NCBI RefSeq assembly: GCF_024518835.1
Contig: NZ_JANIGO010000002.1
Location: 687,522 to 751,521, forward strand
Origin: Limnobacter humi
GTDB taxonomy: Bacteria; Pseudomonadota; Gammaproteobacteria; Burkholderiales; Burkholderiaceae_B
Reading direction: 5' to 3'
DNA length: 64,000 bases
Shown one piece after another: positions 24,984 to 32,997 of the stretch. Positions within the stretch are counted from its first letter, which is position 1, and each line of letters opens with the position of its first letter. A program made the position numbers and the translations under genes. Under the pieces are notes generated by a model. It did not search any database. It was given only the letters and a program-made list of their open reading frames with translations, and was not told the DNA's origin.

Positions 24984-25967
24984 TTACACCGCGCGTGCTT
25001 CCTCCCGGGTCTTCCACAACGAGAACAACACACCGGCCAAAATCAATCCCAAGGTGACGGACAGCGAGAAGGCTGCGGGGATTTTGCCGATGATGTTCAC
25101 CAGGAAGATCTTGGATCCAATGAACACCAGCACCAAGGCCAAGGCGTACTTCAGGTACTTGAACCGGTGGATCATTTCAGCCAGCGCGAAGTACAAGGCC
25201 CGCAAGCCCAGAATCGCAAAGATATTGCTGGTGTAGACAATGAACGGGTCGGTGGTGATCGCAAAAATGGCGGGCACTGAATCGACTGCAAACACCAGGT
25301 CCACCAGCTCAATCAACACCAGTGCCAACAGCAACGGCGTGACCCATCGAACGGTTTTTCCGGTGGTCGGGTCAGGCAACTTTACAAAGAAGGCATTCCC
25401 ATGCAGCTTGTCAGTCACCTTTAAGTGCTTGCGCAAAAACTTCAAAATCGGGTTCTTTGAAATGTCTGGATCATGGTCGGCCATGAACCACATTTTGAAA
25501 CCCGTGACCACCAGGAAGGCACCGAACAGGTAGAGAATCCAGCTGAACTCTTTCACCAGTGTTGAACCTAAGCCAATCATGAGGGCCCGCAGCACAATCA
25601 CACCCATCACGCCCCAGAACAACACCCGGTGCTGATACTGACGCGGAATGGCAAAGAATCCAAAAATCAGTGCGATGACAAACACATTGTCCATCGACAG
25701 CGATTTTTCAATCATGAAACCGGTCAGGTATTCCATGCCGCTCTGTGGCCCCAGGTACCACCACACCCATGCACCAAACAGCAAACCAGCGGTGATGTAA
25801 CCCGCCGACAGCAGCAGGCTTTCCCGCACACCGATCTCATGGCTGTCTTTGTGCAGCACCCCCAAGTCCAGTGCCAGCAGGGTGAACACCACCCCCATGA
25901 ACATCAACCACAACCACACCGCCTGCCCCATAAAGTCCTGGGACAGAACACTCACCACGCTTTCCAT
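24984..25967 (-). CDS. TerC/Alx-family integral membrane protein
   Basis: 327 residues with about nine transmembrane segments. Family markers: the acidic membrane motifs LTGFMIEKSLSMDNVFV and LIELVDLVFAVDSVPAIFAIT, thought to handle metal ions. Homologs include Alx (Mn export/pH response) and TerC (tellurite resistance); a Mn-export or metal-loading role at the membrane is the best family-level guess. Start at ATG 25967 behind CTGGAG; the longer ORF to 26270 has no coding character. I looked for the yybP-ykoY manganese riboswitch upstream and saw none. Confidence 0.88.
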   Translation of the reverse strand: MESVVSVLSQDFMGQAVWLWLMFMGVVFTLLALDLGVLHKDSHEIGVRESLLLSAGYITAGLLFGAWVWWYLGPQSGMEYLTGFMIEKSLSMDNVFVIALIFGFFAIPRQYQHRVLFWGVMGVIVLRALMIGLGSTLVKEFSWILYLFGAFLVVTGFKMWFMADHDPDISKNPILKFLRKHLKVTDKLHGNAFFVKLPDPTTGKTVRWVTPLLLALVLIELVDLVFAVDSVPAIFAITTDPFIVYTSNIFAILGLRALYFALAEMIHRFKYLKYALALVLVFIGSKIFLVNIIGKIPAAFSLSVTLGLILAGVLFSLWKTREEARAV

Positions 25968-26134
25968 GACAGCACTCCAGATTAAAGAATTCCATGGGCG
26001 AAGGTTACGGACGCAGTCACTTCGAAACCAGCCGGTTTTGCGGAACCATTGCTTCGGTTTTATCGAACATCGGGCCGTACAGCCTGCACAACTGCCGCTA
26101 AGATAGAGAAAACACAACACAACACGAGGACGAC

Positions 26135-27313
26135 ATGAGCATTCCGGCACGCCAACCCATTCCACGGCTGGACGACAATTATTCGGAAGAAGCCGCCAGC
26201 ACCCGTCGGGCATTCCTGACCGCACAGACCGGAGCCAGCCTGCCACACACAGCCCACTATTCCCTGTCACCCGATAGCCTGCGCAACAACACAGAAAACT
26301 TTATCGGCGTCGTGCAAATGCCGGTGGGGGTGGCTGGGCCGGTGCTGATCAACGGTGAACATGCACAAGGCTGGTTTTATGTGCCCATGGCCACCACGGA
26401 AGGCACACTGGTGGCCAGCTACAGCCGGGGCATGCGGATTGTCTCGGAGTCAGGCGGGGTGAAAACCACCGTGGTGGAAGAGTTCATGCAGCGGGCACCC
26501 CTGTTTGAATTTGAGGATGCGCGCGCAGCCAAGCGCTTTCTGGCCTGGGTCGACACCCATGAAGCCGACATTCGTCAAGCTGCAGAATCAACCACCGCGC
26601 ATGGCAAGCTGATGCACATTCAGCGCTGGCAAATTGCCCGCATGGTGTACACCCGGTTTAACTACACCACTGGCGATGCAGCCGGGCAAAACATGTGCGG
26701 CAAAGCCACGCATGCGGCTGCGCAATGGATGCTCAAAAACAGTCCCGAGACCATCACCCACTTTGCACTCAGTGGAGCCACGGAAACTGACAAAAAACAC
26801 TCCCACATGAACCTGATGCACAGCCGGGGAAAGCGGGTGATTGCCGAAGCAGTGATTCAGCGTGAAGTGCTTCAACGCCTGGCACGCACCACACCCGAGA
26901 TTGTCTTCAAACAACGCCAACGCAGTGCGATCGGCAACCAACTGGCGGGTTCAGCCTACGGTGGTCCCCATTCCGCCAATGGGATCGCAGCCTTGTTCAT
27001 TGCCACCGGGCAAGACGAAGCCAATGTGGTGGAAAGCCACGCCGGGTTTGTGTTCATGGACTTGACTGCGGACGGCAACCTGTATTTCTCGGTCACCCTG
27101 CCCTCGGTGATTTGTGCCACCCGGGGTGGCGGCACTGGGTTGTCCACGCAGGCCGAGTGTTTGGCGCTGCTGGGTTGCCACGGCGAGGGCAAAGCCAAAA
27201 AACTGGCGGAAATTGTGGGGGCCACTGTGCTGGCGGGCGACCTCTCACTGCTGTCAGCCATCATGGCCGATGAATGGGTGTCCTCGCATGACGCCTACGG
27301 GCGCAACCGTTGA
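26135..27313 (+). CDS. hydroxymethylglutaryl-CoA reductase, class I-like
   Basis: Reduces HMG-CoA to mevalonate (or the reverse). 392 residues. Catalytic set present: Glu in MATTEGTLVAS, Lys in ATETDKKHSHMN, Asp in ATGQDEANVVES and His in the C-terminal SSHDAYGRN; ENFIGVVQMPVGVAGP is the substrate-binding start. The DKK motif and the C-terminal SHxxxxRN arrangement point to the class I (NADPH) form rather than the class II form. No other mevalonate-pathway gene is near. GAGGA site upstream. Betaproteobacteria usually make isoprenoids by the MEP route, so the gene is unexpected. Confidence 0.9.
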   Translation: MSIPARQPIPRLDDNYSEEAASTRRAFLTAQTGASLPHTAHYSLSPDSLRNNTENFIGVVQMPVGVAGPVLINGEHAQGWFYVPMATTEGTLVASYSRGMRIVSESGGVKTTVVEEFMQRAPLFEFEDARAAKRFLAWVDTHEADIRQAAESTTAHGKLMHIQRWQIARMVYTRFNYTTGDAAGQNMCGKATHAAAQWMLKNSPETITHFALSGATETDKKHSHMNLMHSRGKRVIAEAVIQREVLQRLARTTPEIVFKQRQRSAIGNQLAGSAYGGPHSANGIAALFIATGQDEANVVESHAGFVFMDLTADGNLYFSVTLPSVICATRGGGTGLSTQAECLALLGCHGEGKAKKLAEIVGATVLAGDLSLLSAIMADEWVSSHDAYGRNR

Positions 27314-27342
27314 GCCTGAACCTGTGAAACAGGATGGAGGGC

Positions 27343-28170
27343 TCACCAGTCCTGCGCCAGAAAACCGGTCACACTGGTCACCACAGCCGGGTCTGACAAA
27401 ATGCGCCGATGGCCCAAGCCTGGGAATTCCATCAAGCTGGAATTCTGCCAAGCAGCGTGACCGAGGCGCGACCAGCGCACGTCACACACCCGGTCATTGT
27501 CGGCATGCACAAACAGGCCCGCATGTTCAAATGCCTGAACCTCATTGGGCAGGTTCAACGCAGGAGCGTCCACCCCACGTTCTGCCAAAATGTCTACAAT
27601 CCGTTGCAGATCATCGCCTGCAAAGCCGAATTGGGCTGCAATGTGTTCAACAAAGTCCATGTAACGGCCGGGGGGTGAAATCAATACCGAGCGGTCGCAG
27701 TGAAGGCCTGTGGACAACGCTTGCACAGTGACTGCGCTACCCACCGAGTGCGAGACGGTTGCATAGACCGGACCCACATGGTCCGCCAGGCGCTGCAATG
27801 CTTGCGCGCTGTGCGGGATGCTGGTCCATGCACCACTGGACTCACCGTGTGCGGGAAGGTCCCACAGCACGCACCGGTAACCTGCATCCACCAGCGACTT
27901 GACGATGGGCAGCAAGTCGCTTGCAGCGCCTTCCCAGCCATGCGTTAAAACCACCACAGGGCCCAGGCCCACCACCACATAGGCCAGGTTTCCACCACGC
28001 CAGGTCAACTGCCGAACAGGCACCCCGTAATCACCCAGAGTGGCTTTCAAGGCACTGGCGCGCGGCGTGAGAATGGCGGTCACAAACTCCTGAAGCTCAG
28101 CCTCGCGCAGGGTGTGGGCGATCAGGCCATATTCGGGATCAGCATGGGTATTGCTCAGTGGAGCGTTCAT
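27343..28170 (-). CDS. alpha/beta hydrolase
   Basis: 275 residues, no signal peptide. Alpha/beta hydrolase landmarks: VVVLTHGWEGAASD (oxyanion region), WDLPAHGES, nucleophile elbow VSHSVGSA (Ser with SxSxGS in place of GxSxG), HADNDRVCD (catalytic Asp) and PGLGHRRIL (catalytic His). Substrate unknown. It is convergent with the HMG-CoA reductase gene, 29 bases apart, and single. Function beyond esterase-like hydrolase cannot be given. Confidence 0.85.
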   Translation of the reverse strand: MNAPLSNTHADPEYGLIAHTLREAELQEFVTAILTPRASALKATLGDYGVPVRQLTWRGGNLAYVVVGLGPVVVLTHGWEGAASDLLPIVKSLVDAGYRCVLWDLPAHGESSGAWTSIPHSAQALQRLADHVGPVYATVSHSVGSAVTVQALSTGLHCDRSVLISPPGRYMDFVEHIAAQFGFAGDDLQRIVDILAERGVDAPALNLPNEVQAFEHAGLFVHADNDRVCDVRWSRLGHAAWQNSSLMEFPGLGHRRILSDPAVVTSVTGFLAQDW

Positions 28171-28289
28171 GGCAGTTGTCCTTCAACATCGGAATGGACT
28201 CACTGTAGGCAATCAGCGGTCATGAATACAGCCATCTGACCGCACATCACTGTTGCACGGAGTGCACGAATGGACCGAATACCGGTGGC

Positions 28290-29189
28290 TCAGGCACCTT
28301 CGGTAATTCGACGAAAATAGGACTCATGCGCAGCTGAACCCGCTGGCCACCAGCGTTCAAACAGGCTCACCCACTGAGCCTGATCATACGCCACCGGCAA
28401 CTGTTCACACCAAACACCCTCACGGCGTACACGGGCTACCGCAGCACCTTCAGCCCAGGGTGCCAAACCAATCCGGGTGATCATGCCGGCTGTTTGGCCA
28501 GGTACGCTGGGCATGCCGGCAGCCCCATTGTTGCTAATCAGTCCGGCCGGCTCATTCAAAAAGCCGGCGGTGCAAGTGTGGCTGCTGGCAAATACTTGCA
28601 CACGCGCCGTCATGAACTGGGTTGCACGCCACAAAGCCTCTCGGGGGTCATCAAAATGGCTGGGGTCGAATCGCCAACCCGCCAGGGATTCCGAATCGCC
28701 ATGCACCACGCCCACACGCAACTTTCCCACCTGGTAGCGCCGGTAAAAAGGCTGTTGATTCAAGCGGGCAAGCCAGTCTGGATGGCGCTGGGCAACCCGC
28801 TTCAATGCGGTGTGAATCAGGTTGGAACGGTCTACCACGGCTTGGTCCACGTGCTCTGGGTAGGCACAACCACAATCAGGTGCATCCAGGGGTTCGCCCA
28901 GCTCCGCCTCCACATTGCCCAACACACAGTCATGCGCAAGCACCGCAGCATTGATGGCCGCAAAAGCATCGTCGTTGGTGTTGAACCAATTGAAATCGCC
29001 ATTGAAACACAGGCGAACCGGACCAGGCTCGGCCTGCGCCATGCGCAACACCTCGCGCAGGGCGAGCGGATTGCCATACAAACCACCAATCACATAGAGG
29101 GTCTCGCAGTGGTCCAGCGGTGTTTGCGCCAAAGCGTGCGCGCCATAGCGATAGCGGATGGGGCAACTGCGGCCAGCGCTGTTAAGCAT
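28290..29189 (-). CDS. calcineurin-like metallophosphoesterase linked to phosphonate transport
   Basis: 299 residues with metallophosphoesterase motifs: VIGGLYGNPLAL (DxH-like first block, here divergent), CFNGDFNWF (GD), GNVEAE (GNxE in place of GNHE), GVVHGDSE and FASSHTCTAGF (GH-like, with SSHT). The fold is likely, but the first block (GGLYGN for GDIHGN) lacks the usual metal-binding Asp and His, so activity may be altered. It is the last gene of the phnDEC operon, its start overlapping the phnC stop by 8 bases, so it probably acts on a phosphonate or phosphoester brought in by that transporter. Confidence 0.7.
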   Translation of the reverse strand: MLNSAGRSCPIRYRYGAHALAQTPLDHCETLYVIGGLYGNPLALREVLRMAQAEPGPVRLCFNGDFNWFNTNDDAFAAINAAVLAHDCVLGNVEAELGEPLDAPDCGCAYPEHVDQAVVDRSNLIHTALKRVAQRHPDWLARLNQQPFYRRYQVGKLRVGVVHGDSESLAGWRFDPSHFDDPREALWRATQFMTARVQVFASSHTCTAGFLNEPAGLISNNGAAGMPSVPGQTAGMITRIGLAPWAEGAAVARVRREGVWCEQLPVAYDQAQWVSLFERWWPAGSAAHESYFRRITEGA

Positions 29190-29925
29190 ACAACGCGTCC
29201 AACTGCTGTTGGTCCAGTTGATTCACCGGACAATCCAGCACCAGTTGACCATGTTGAAGCCCCAACACCCGGTTGGCCAAGCGGGGAACCAACTCCACCT
29301 GATGAACCACCGTCAGCAAGGTGGTCCCGGTGCTGGCCTTCACCAACAAATCGCACACCTCATCGGCAGCGGTGGGGTCGAGCGCTGCGGTCGGCTCGTC
29401 GGCCAATACCAACCGGGGTGCCTGCATCAACATGCGGGCAATGGCCACTTTTTGTCGCTCACCACCCGACAATCGATCTGCACGGGTATTGGCCAAATGC
29501 AGCGCATTCACTGCGGTCAATGCGGCTTGAGCCTGGGCAATTTCCCCAGCGTTAAAAATGCGGCACCAGCTGCGAAATACAGGCATGCGATGCACCCCCC
29601 CCACCAGCACGTTCTCCAGCACGGACAGCCGAGGGACCAAATGCAAACCCTGCAGAACCTGACCAATGTCAGCACGAACCTGTTTCAGCGAGGTCTGGGC
29701 TGTGAACGGGTACACCTGGGATCCATTTACTCGAACAGTGCCCGATTCCGGTTTGACAAACCCATTGAGAACCCGCAACAGGGTGGACTTGCCTGCCCCG
29801 TTGCGCCCCAGCACGGCCACCCGTTCACCAGCGGACACGCTGAGTTGTGGAATGTGCAGCAGGACTTTGCCTTGGGCCTGCACACTGACATCGCGAAGTT
29901 CAATCATGGTGGGTACAACACTCAT
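29182..29925 (-). CDS. phnC: phosphonate ABC transporter ATPase
   Basis: 247-residue ATP-binding subunit. Walker A GRNGAGKST, signature LSGGERQKVAIARML, Walker B LVLADEPTAALD and switch VVHQVEL. The insert around LPRLSVLENVL and GGVHRM is PhnC-like. ATG 29925 follows directly on the phnE stop codon (TAAATG), and the stop overlaps the next gene, so the operon is tightly coupled. Confidence 0.9.
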   Translation of the reverse strand: MSVVPTMIELRDVSVQAQGKVLLHIPQLSVSAGERVAVLGRNGAGKSTLLRVLNGFVKPESGTVRVNGSQVYPFTAQTSLKQVRADIGQVLQGLHLVPRLSVLENVLVGGVHRMPVFRSWCRIFNAGEIAQAQAALTAVNALHLANTRADRLSGGERQKVAIARMLMQAPRLVLADEPTAALDPTAADEVCDLLVKASTGTTLLTVVHQVELVPRLANRVLGLQHGQLVLDCPVNQLDQQQLDALYA

Positions 29926-30795
29926 TTACAACAACGCCTGACGAATACGACGGCTGACCGCATCAAACACCGACACCATGACCACCACCACCAGCAGAAT
30001 GGTCGAAAGACGCCCCCATTGAAACAGGGACACCGACTCGGAAATCAGCAAACCCAAACCACCCGCACCAATCAAACCGAGGATGGTGGAATCGCGGATG
30101 TTGTACTCCCAAATGTACAAATGGCTGCTGACCCATTGCGGCAACACATTGGGCCACACTGCCCAAAAAAAGGTTTGTGAACCGCTGGCACCCACACCCC
30201 GCACCGCTTCAATGGAGGCCATGTCCAGGGTTTCAATCGACTCGGCGAACAACTTGCCATAGGTGCCCAGGCTGTGAAATGCAATGGCCAAAATGCCGGC
30301 TGTTGGGCCTAAACCCACAATACCCACCAACACCAGGCCAAACACCAAGGTGTGAACAGACCGCGACACGGCCAACACGGAACGAGATAGGCTGGCCAAA
30401 ACCCGCGGCGCACGGATGTTGCGTGCACTGAGCACAGCAAACGGCAGCGACAACACAGCAGCCAGCAGTGAACCCAGTGTTGCAATTTTGAAAGTCACCC
30501 AAGTGGCCACGCCCAATTGTTTCAGGTATTGGGCTTCGACCTCACGGCGGTTTTCAACCCGCAGCACCGTGCCATCATCGCTTTTGTATTCCAGCTTGGG
30601 GTTACCCAACCACACGTCCACAAAGCTGGGCCGTGCAAATTCACTGGCGGTTTTCACCAGGTTAGCCCAGGGGTTGCGGCCTGTATTCAGATCACCCGCT
30701 GCACCCAGGCTCCACAAGCAAGTGGCCACCACCAAGGCATACAGAAATACCAGCCCGAAAAAACCGGGCCGGCCGCTGAAAAAACGCAAGGTCAT
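29926..30795 (-). CDS. phnE: phosphonate ABC transporter permease
   Basis: 289 residues with about five to six membrane segments and the PhnE-type hallmarks: LGTYGKLFAESIETLD, EAVRGVGAS, PQWVSSHLYIWEYNIRDSTILGLIGAGG. Overlaps phnD by 4 bases (ATGA). Forms the membrane channel for the phnD/phnC system. Confidence 0.92.
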   Translation of the reverse strand: MTLRFFSGRPGFFGLVFLYALVVATCLWSLGAAGDLNTGRNPWANLVKTASEFARPSFVDVWLGNPKLEYKSDDGTVLRVENRREVEAQYLKQLGVATWVTFKIATLGSLLAAVLSLPFAVLSARNIRAPRVLASLSRSVLAVSRSVHTLVFGLVLVGIVGLGPTAGILAIAFHSLGTYGKLFAESIETLDMASIEAVRGVGASGSQTFFWAVWPNVLPQWVSSHLYIWEYNIRDSTILGLIGAGGLGLLISESVSLFQWGRLSTILLVVVVMVSVFDAVSRRIRQALL

Positions 30796-31670
30796 TTGGG
30801 TTGCAAGCGCCCTGTGGCCAAGCCTGCATCACGAATGGGTTTGTAATAGCTGTTGTCTTTTTTCACAAAACCCGTGTAGCGGGGTGGCAGCAGGTTGGGC
30901 TGCTTTTTCAGTTCAGCACCAATGCCGATCAAGGCTGCCTGCAGTTTTTCAACAAAGGCTTTGTCCTTGTACAGGGTTTCGCTCACGGCCACGGCATCAT
31001 TGGGCAATGGGTCTGAAGTCCAGATAATCTTTGAATCCTGGGCCTTGATCAGACCATCTGCAATCATGGCGTCCCGGTTGCGATTGTAATCAGCGCCTGC
31101 ATCCAGCGTCCCCTCCGCCACCTGGGTTTCAATGGCCTGGTGCTTGGTGTAAATCACCTTGGAAAAATACGTGTCGGGGTTAATGCCCTGCTTTTGGAAG
31201 AAATGGAAAGGTATCAGGTAACCCGAGGTGGACCCCTTGTCGCCGAAGGCAAAGGTTTTGCCTTTCAAGTCCGCCGGGCTGTTGATCCCGCTTTTGGGGT
31301 TGGTCACCATGATGGCAAAGTATTCTGGTTTGCCTTCGTATTCGATGGTGGCCACCGCCTGTGCCTTGGATTCGTTGTTGGCCAATACGTAGCCCCAAGG
31401 GCCCATCAACGCGATGTCGGTCTCGCCGTTGGCGAGCGACTTGGCCAGCCCTTCCCAACTGTCCACGGTGCGCAATTTCACCGGTTTGCCCAGCTTCTTT
31501 TCCAGGTACTGGGCCAGTGGTGTGTAGGTGGCGTCGTTTTTGTCTTTGTCTGGCTGGTACAGGCCTACGCCAAAATTGATCACATCCTGAGCCATGACGG
31601 GTGCCGCAGACAGCACCGACGCTGCCAAGACGGTCGCACCAACCGCCAAACCCTGAAAAAACTTGCGCAT
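30792..31670 (-). CDS. phnD: phosphonate/phosphite/phosphate-type ABC substrate-binding protein
   Basis: 292-residue periplasmic protein with signal peptide (cleavage near VMA-QDV). PhnD/PtxB/HtxB-type motifs: FGVGLYQPDKDKND, LMGPWGYVLAN, GKTFAFGDKGSTSGYLIP and a Tyr/His pair near YTKHQAIETQV. Could bind phosphonates, phosphite or methylphosphonate; no C-P lyase or phosphonatase gene is in view. ATG 31670 with GGAG site; the extension to 31835 is not supported. No convincing Pho box was seen in the 100 bases upstream. Confidence 0.92.
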   Translation of the reverse strand: MRKFFQGLAVGATVLAASVLSAAPVMAQDVINFGVGLYQPDKDKNDATYTPLAQYLEKKLGKPVKLRTVDSWEGLAKSLANGETDIALMGPWGYVLANNESKAQAVATIEYEGKPEYFAIMVTNPKSGINSPADLKGKTFAFGDKGSTSGYLIPFHFFQKQGINPDTYFSKVIYTKHQAIETQVAEGTLDAGADYNRNRDAMIADGLIKAQDSKIIWTSDPLPNDAVAVSETLYKDKAFVEKLQAALIGIGAELKKQPNLLPPRYTGFVKKDNSYYKPIRDAGLATGRLQPK

Positions 31671-31770
31671 GATTTCTCCGATTTCAATGCATGGATGATT
31701 TGTTAAACCACAACAGGCGTGCTCACATTCTGGATGCACACGTCGCCAATTCGCAGTCGCCGTTAAAAAG

Positions 31771-32700
31771 TTACATCGATTTCGTCTGAATCTGTGTCGA
31801 CCAGGCACCGTAGCCTCCCTCCAGGGTTTTGGCATTCAAAAAACCAGCTTCCTGCAGTGCACTGGCCACTTGGTTGGCTGTGACATCACCTGGGCAGGCG
31901 CACATGGTCACGATGAAGTCGCCAGCCCCCCACTGACTGGCCTGCGCCAACACCGTGTCGGGATTGGCATCCAGCCAACCCGCCAAGGGCTCTGCCTCCT
32001 TGATCGGCTGCGGCCGCAAATCCAACAATCGAACAGGCTCGTTGACTGAGCCCAGAAAGCGTTGAAGGTCTGCAGGGGAAATGCGGGGCGATTTCATTTT
32101 CGCGGCATAGGCCAGACGTCGGGAAATTTTCCAAAGTAACCACACCGACACCATCAAACCGACCACCAGTAACATGGCCATCCAGTTGCTTCGTAGCAGA
32201 TCGAACACTGCCGTGACCTGTTCCTGAAACAACCAACCAGCCAGCATGGCTGCAAAAGCCCACAAGAATGCACCCAATGCGGACGCCAACGTGAAGCTCA
32301 GCACGGGCATTTTGACAGCCCCGGCAATCGGGGGGGCCACGGTGGAAAAACCGGGAATAAACTTGGCCAATACCAGGGACCAGGGCCCCCAGTTTCGAAA
32401 CCGGAGTTCGGTGGTGGACACGCAGGACTCTGGATTGATGGACAAGCGGCACAGCCCCGACAAAACCCGGTACCCATAATACCGGCCTGCCGCGTACCAC
32501 ACCCAATCAGCCAGCAACGATGCGCCTGTTGCGATCAGGGCCAACAACAGCACATTGGCCCACGACGTACTTAAACCGGCTGAGACAACCATGGTCGGTA
32601 CTGCGGGCACTGGCGCGCCCAATTGCTGCAGCAGAACATTCACGAACACCAGCAATTCCCGTGTGTCTGACACGCCCATTCCAACACCCATGACATTCAT
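31771..32700 (-). CDS. DedA-family membrane protein fused to a rhodanese domain
   Basis: 309 residues: DedA/SNARE-associated (VTT) domain at about 15-190 (GAPVPAVPTMVV, LADWVWYAAGRYYGYRVL and the signature FIPGFSTVAPPIAGA) and a C-terminal cytoplasmic rhodanese-like domain at about 205-305 whose active-site loop is MCACPGDVTA (catalytic Cys). DedA proteins move undecaprenyl phosphate or other lipids across the membrane. Several in-frame ATGs near the 5' end make the exact start unsure. It lies 100 bases upstream of phnD on the same strand. Confidence 0.85.
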   Translation of the reverse strand: MNVMGVGMGVSDTRELLVFVNVLLQQLGAPVPAVPTMVVSAGLSTSWANVLLLALIATGASLLADWVWYAAGRYYGYRVLSGLCRLSINPESCVSTTELRFRNWGPWSLVLAKFIPGFSTVAPPIAGAVKMPVLSFTLASALGAFLWAFAAMLAGWLFQEQVTAVFDLLRSNWMAMLLVVGLMVSVWLLWKISRRLAYAAKMKSPRISPADLQRFLGSVNEPVRLLDLRPQPIKEAEPLAGWLDANPDTVLAQASQWGAGDFIVTMCACPGDVTANQVASALQEAGFLNAKTLEGGYGAWSTQIQTKSM

Positions 32701-32795
32701 TTAGAGACTGCACTCCAGATTGTGCAGCAGAAATTGTCATCTGGATGGCACAAGGTGACGTTCTTTCATGACCACGTTGAACAGGAGTACTGAAC

Positions 32796-32984
32796 ATGGC
32801 CGATGCCAAAAAAGACCTGAATGAATCGATTGAAGCCCTGGAGGCCAAGCTGGAGCATGGCCGTCAGAAGCTGGAAGAGGTTCGTGAGTCTGCTGGTGAT
32901 GCCGTGGAATCTCTAAAAGACGGTGCGAACAAGGCCTGGGAAAGCTTGAAAGACGCTTTTGATCAAGCCAAATCGAAATTCTAA
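32796..32984 (+). CDS. small amphipathic-helix protein
   Basis: 62 residues, highly charged, without cysteine or signal peptide. Heptad-like spacing (IEALEAKLEHGRQKLEEVRE) and repeats like ESLKD indicate one long amphipathic helix or coiled coil, similar in style to small stress-associated (apolipoprotein-like) proteins. Supported by an AGGAG ribosome site eight bases upstream. Convergent with the ceramidase-like gene, 13 bases apart. Function unknown. Confidence 0.6.
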   Translation: MADAKKDLNESIEALEAKLEHGRQKLEEVRESAGDAVESLKDGANKAWESLKDAFDQAKSKF

Positions 32985-32997
32985 GAAACAGGGCCTG

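Noticed and set aside
25968-26134. Manganese (yybP-ykoY) riboswitch upstream of the TerC gene
   Set aside because: I looked for the conserved GGGGAGTA-type core and helix pairing in this 167-base leader and did not find them.
31671-31770. Pho box upstream of phnD
   Set aside because: No CTGTCAT-type tandem repeat. Only two GGCGAC copies with a 14-base step, which is not the 11-base Pho spacing.
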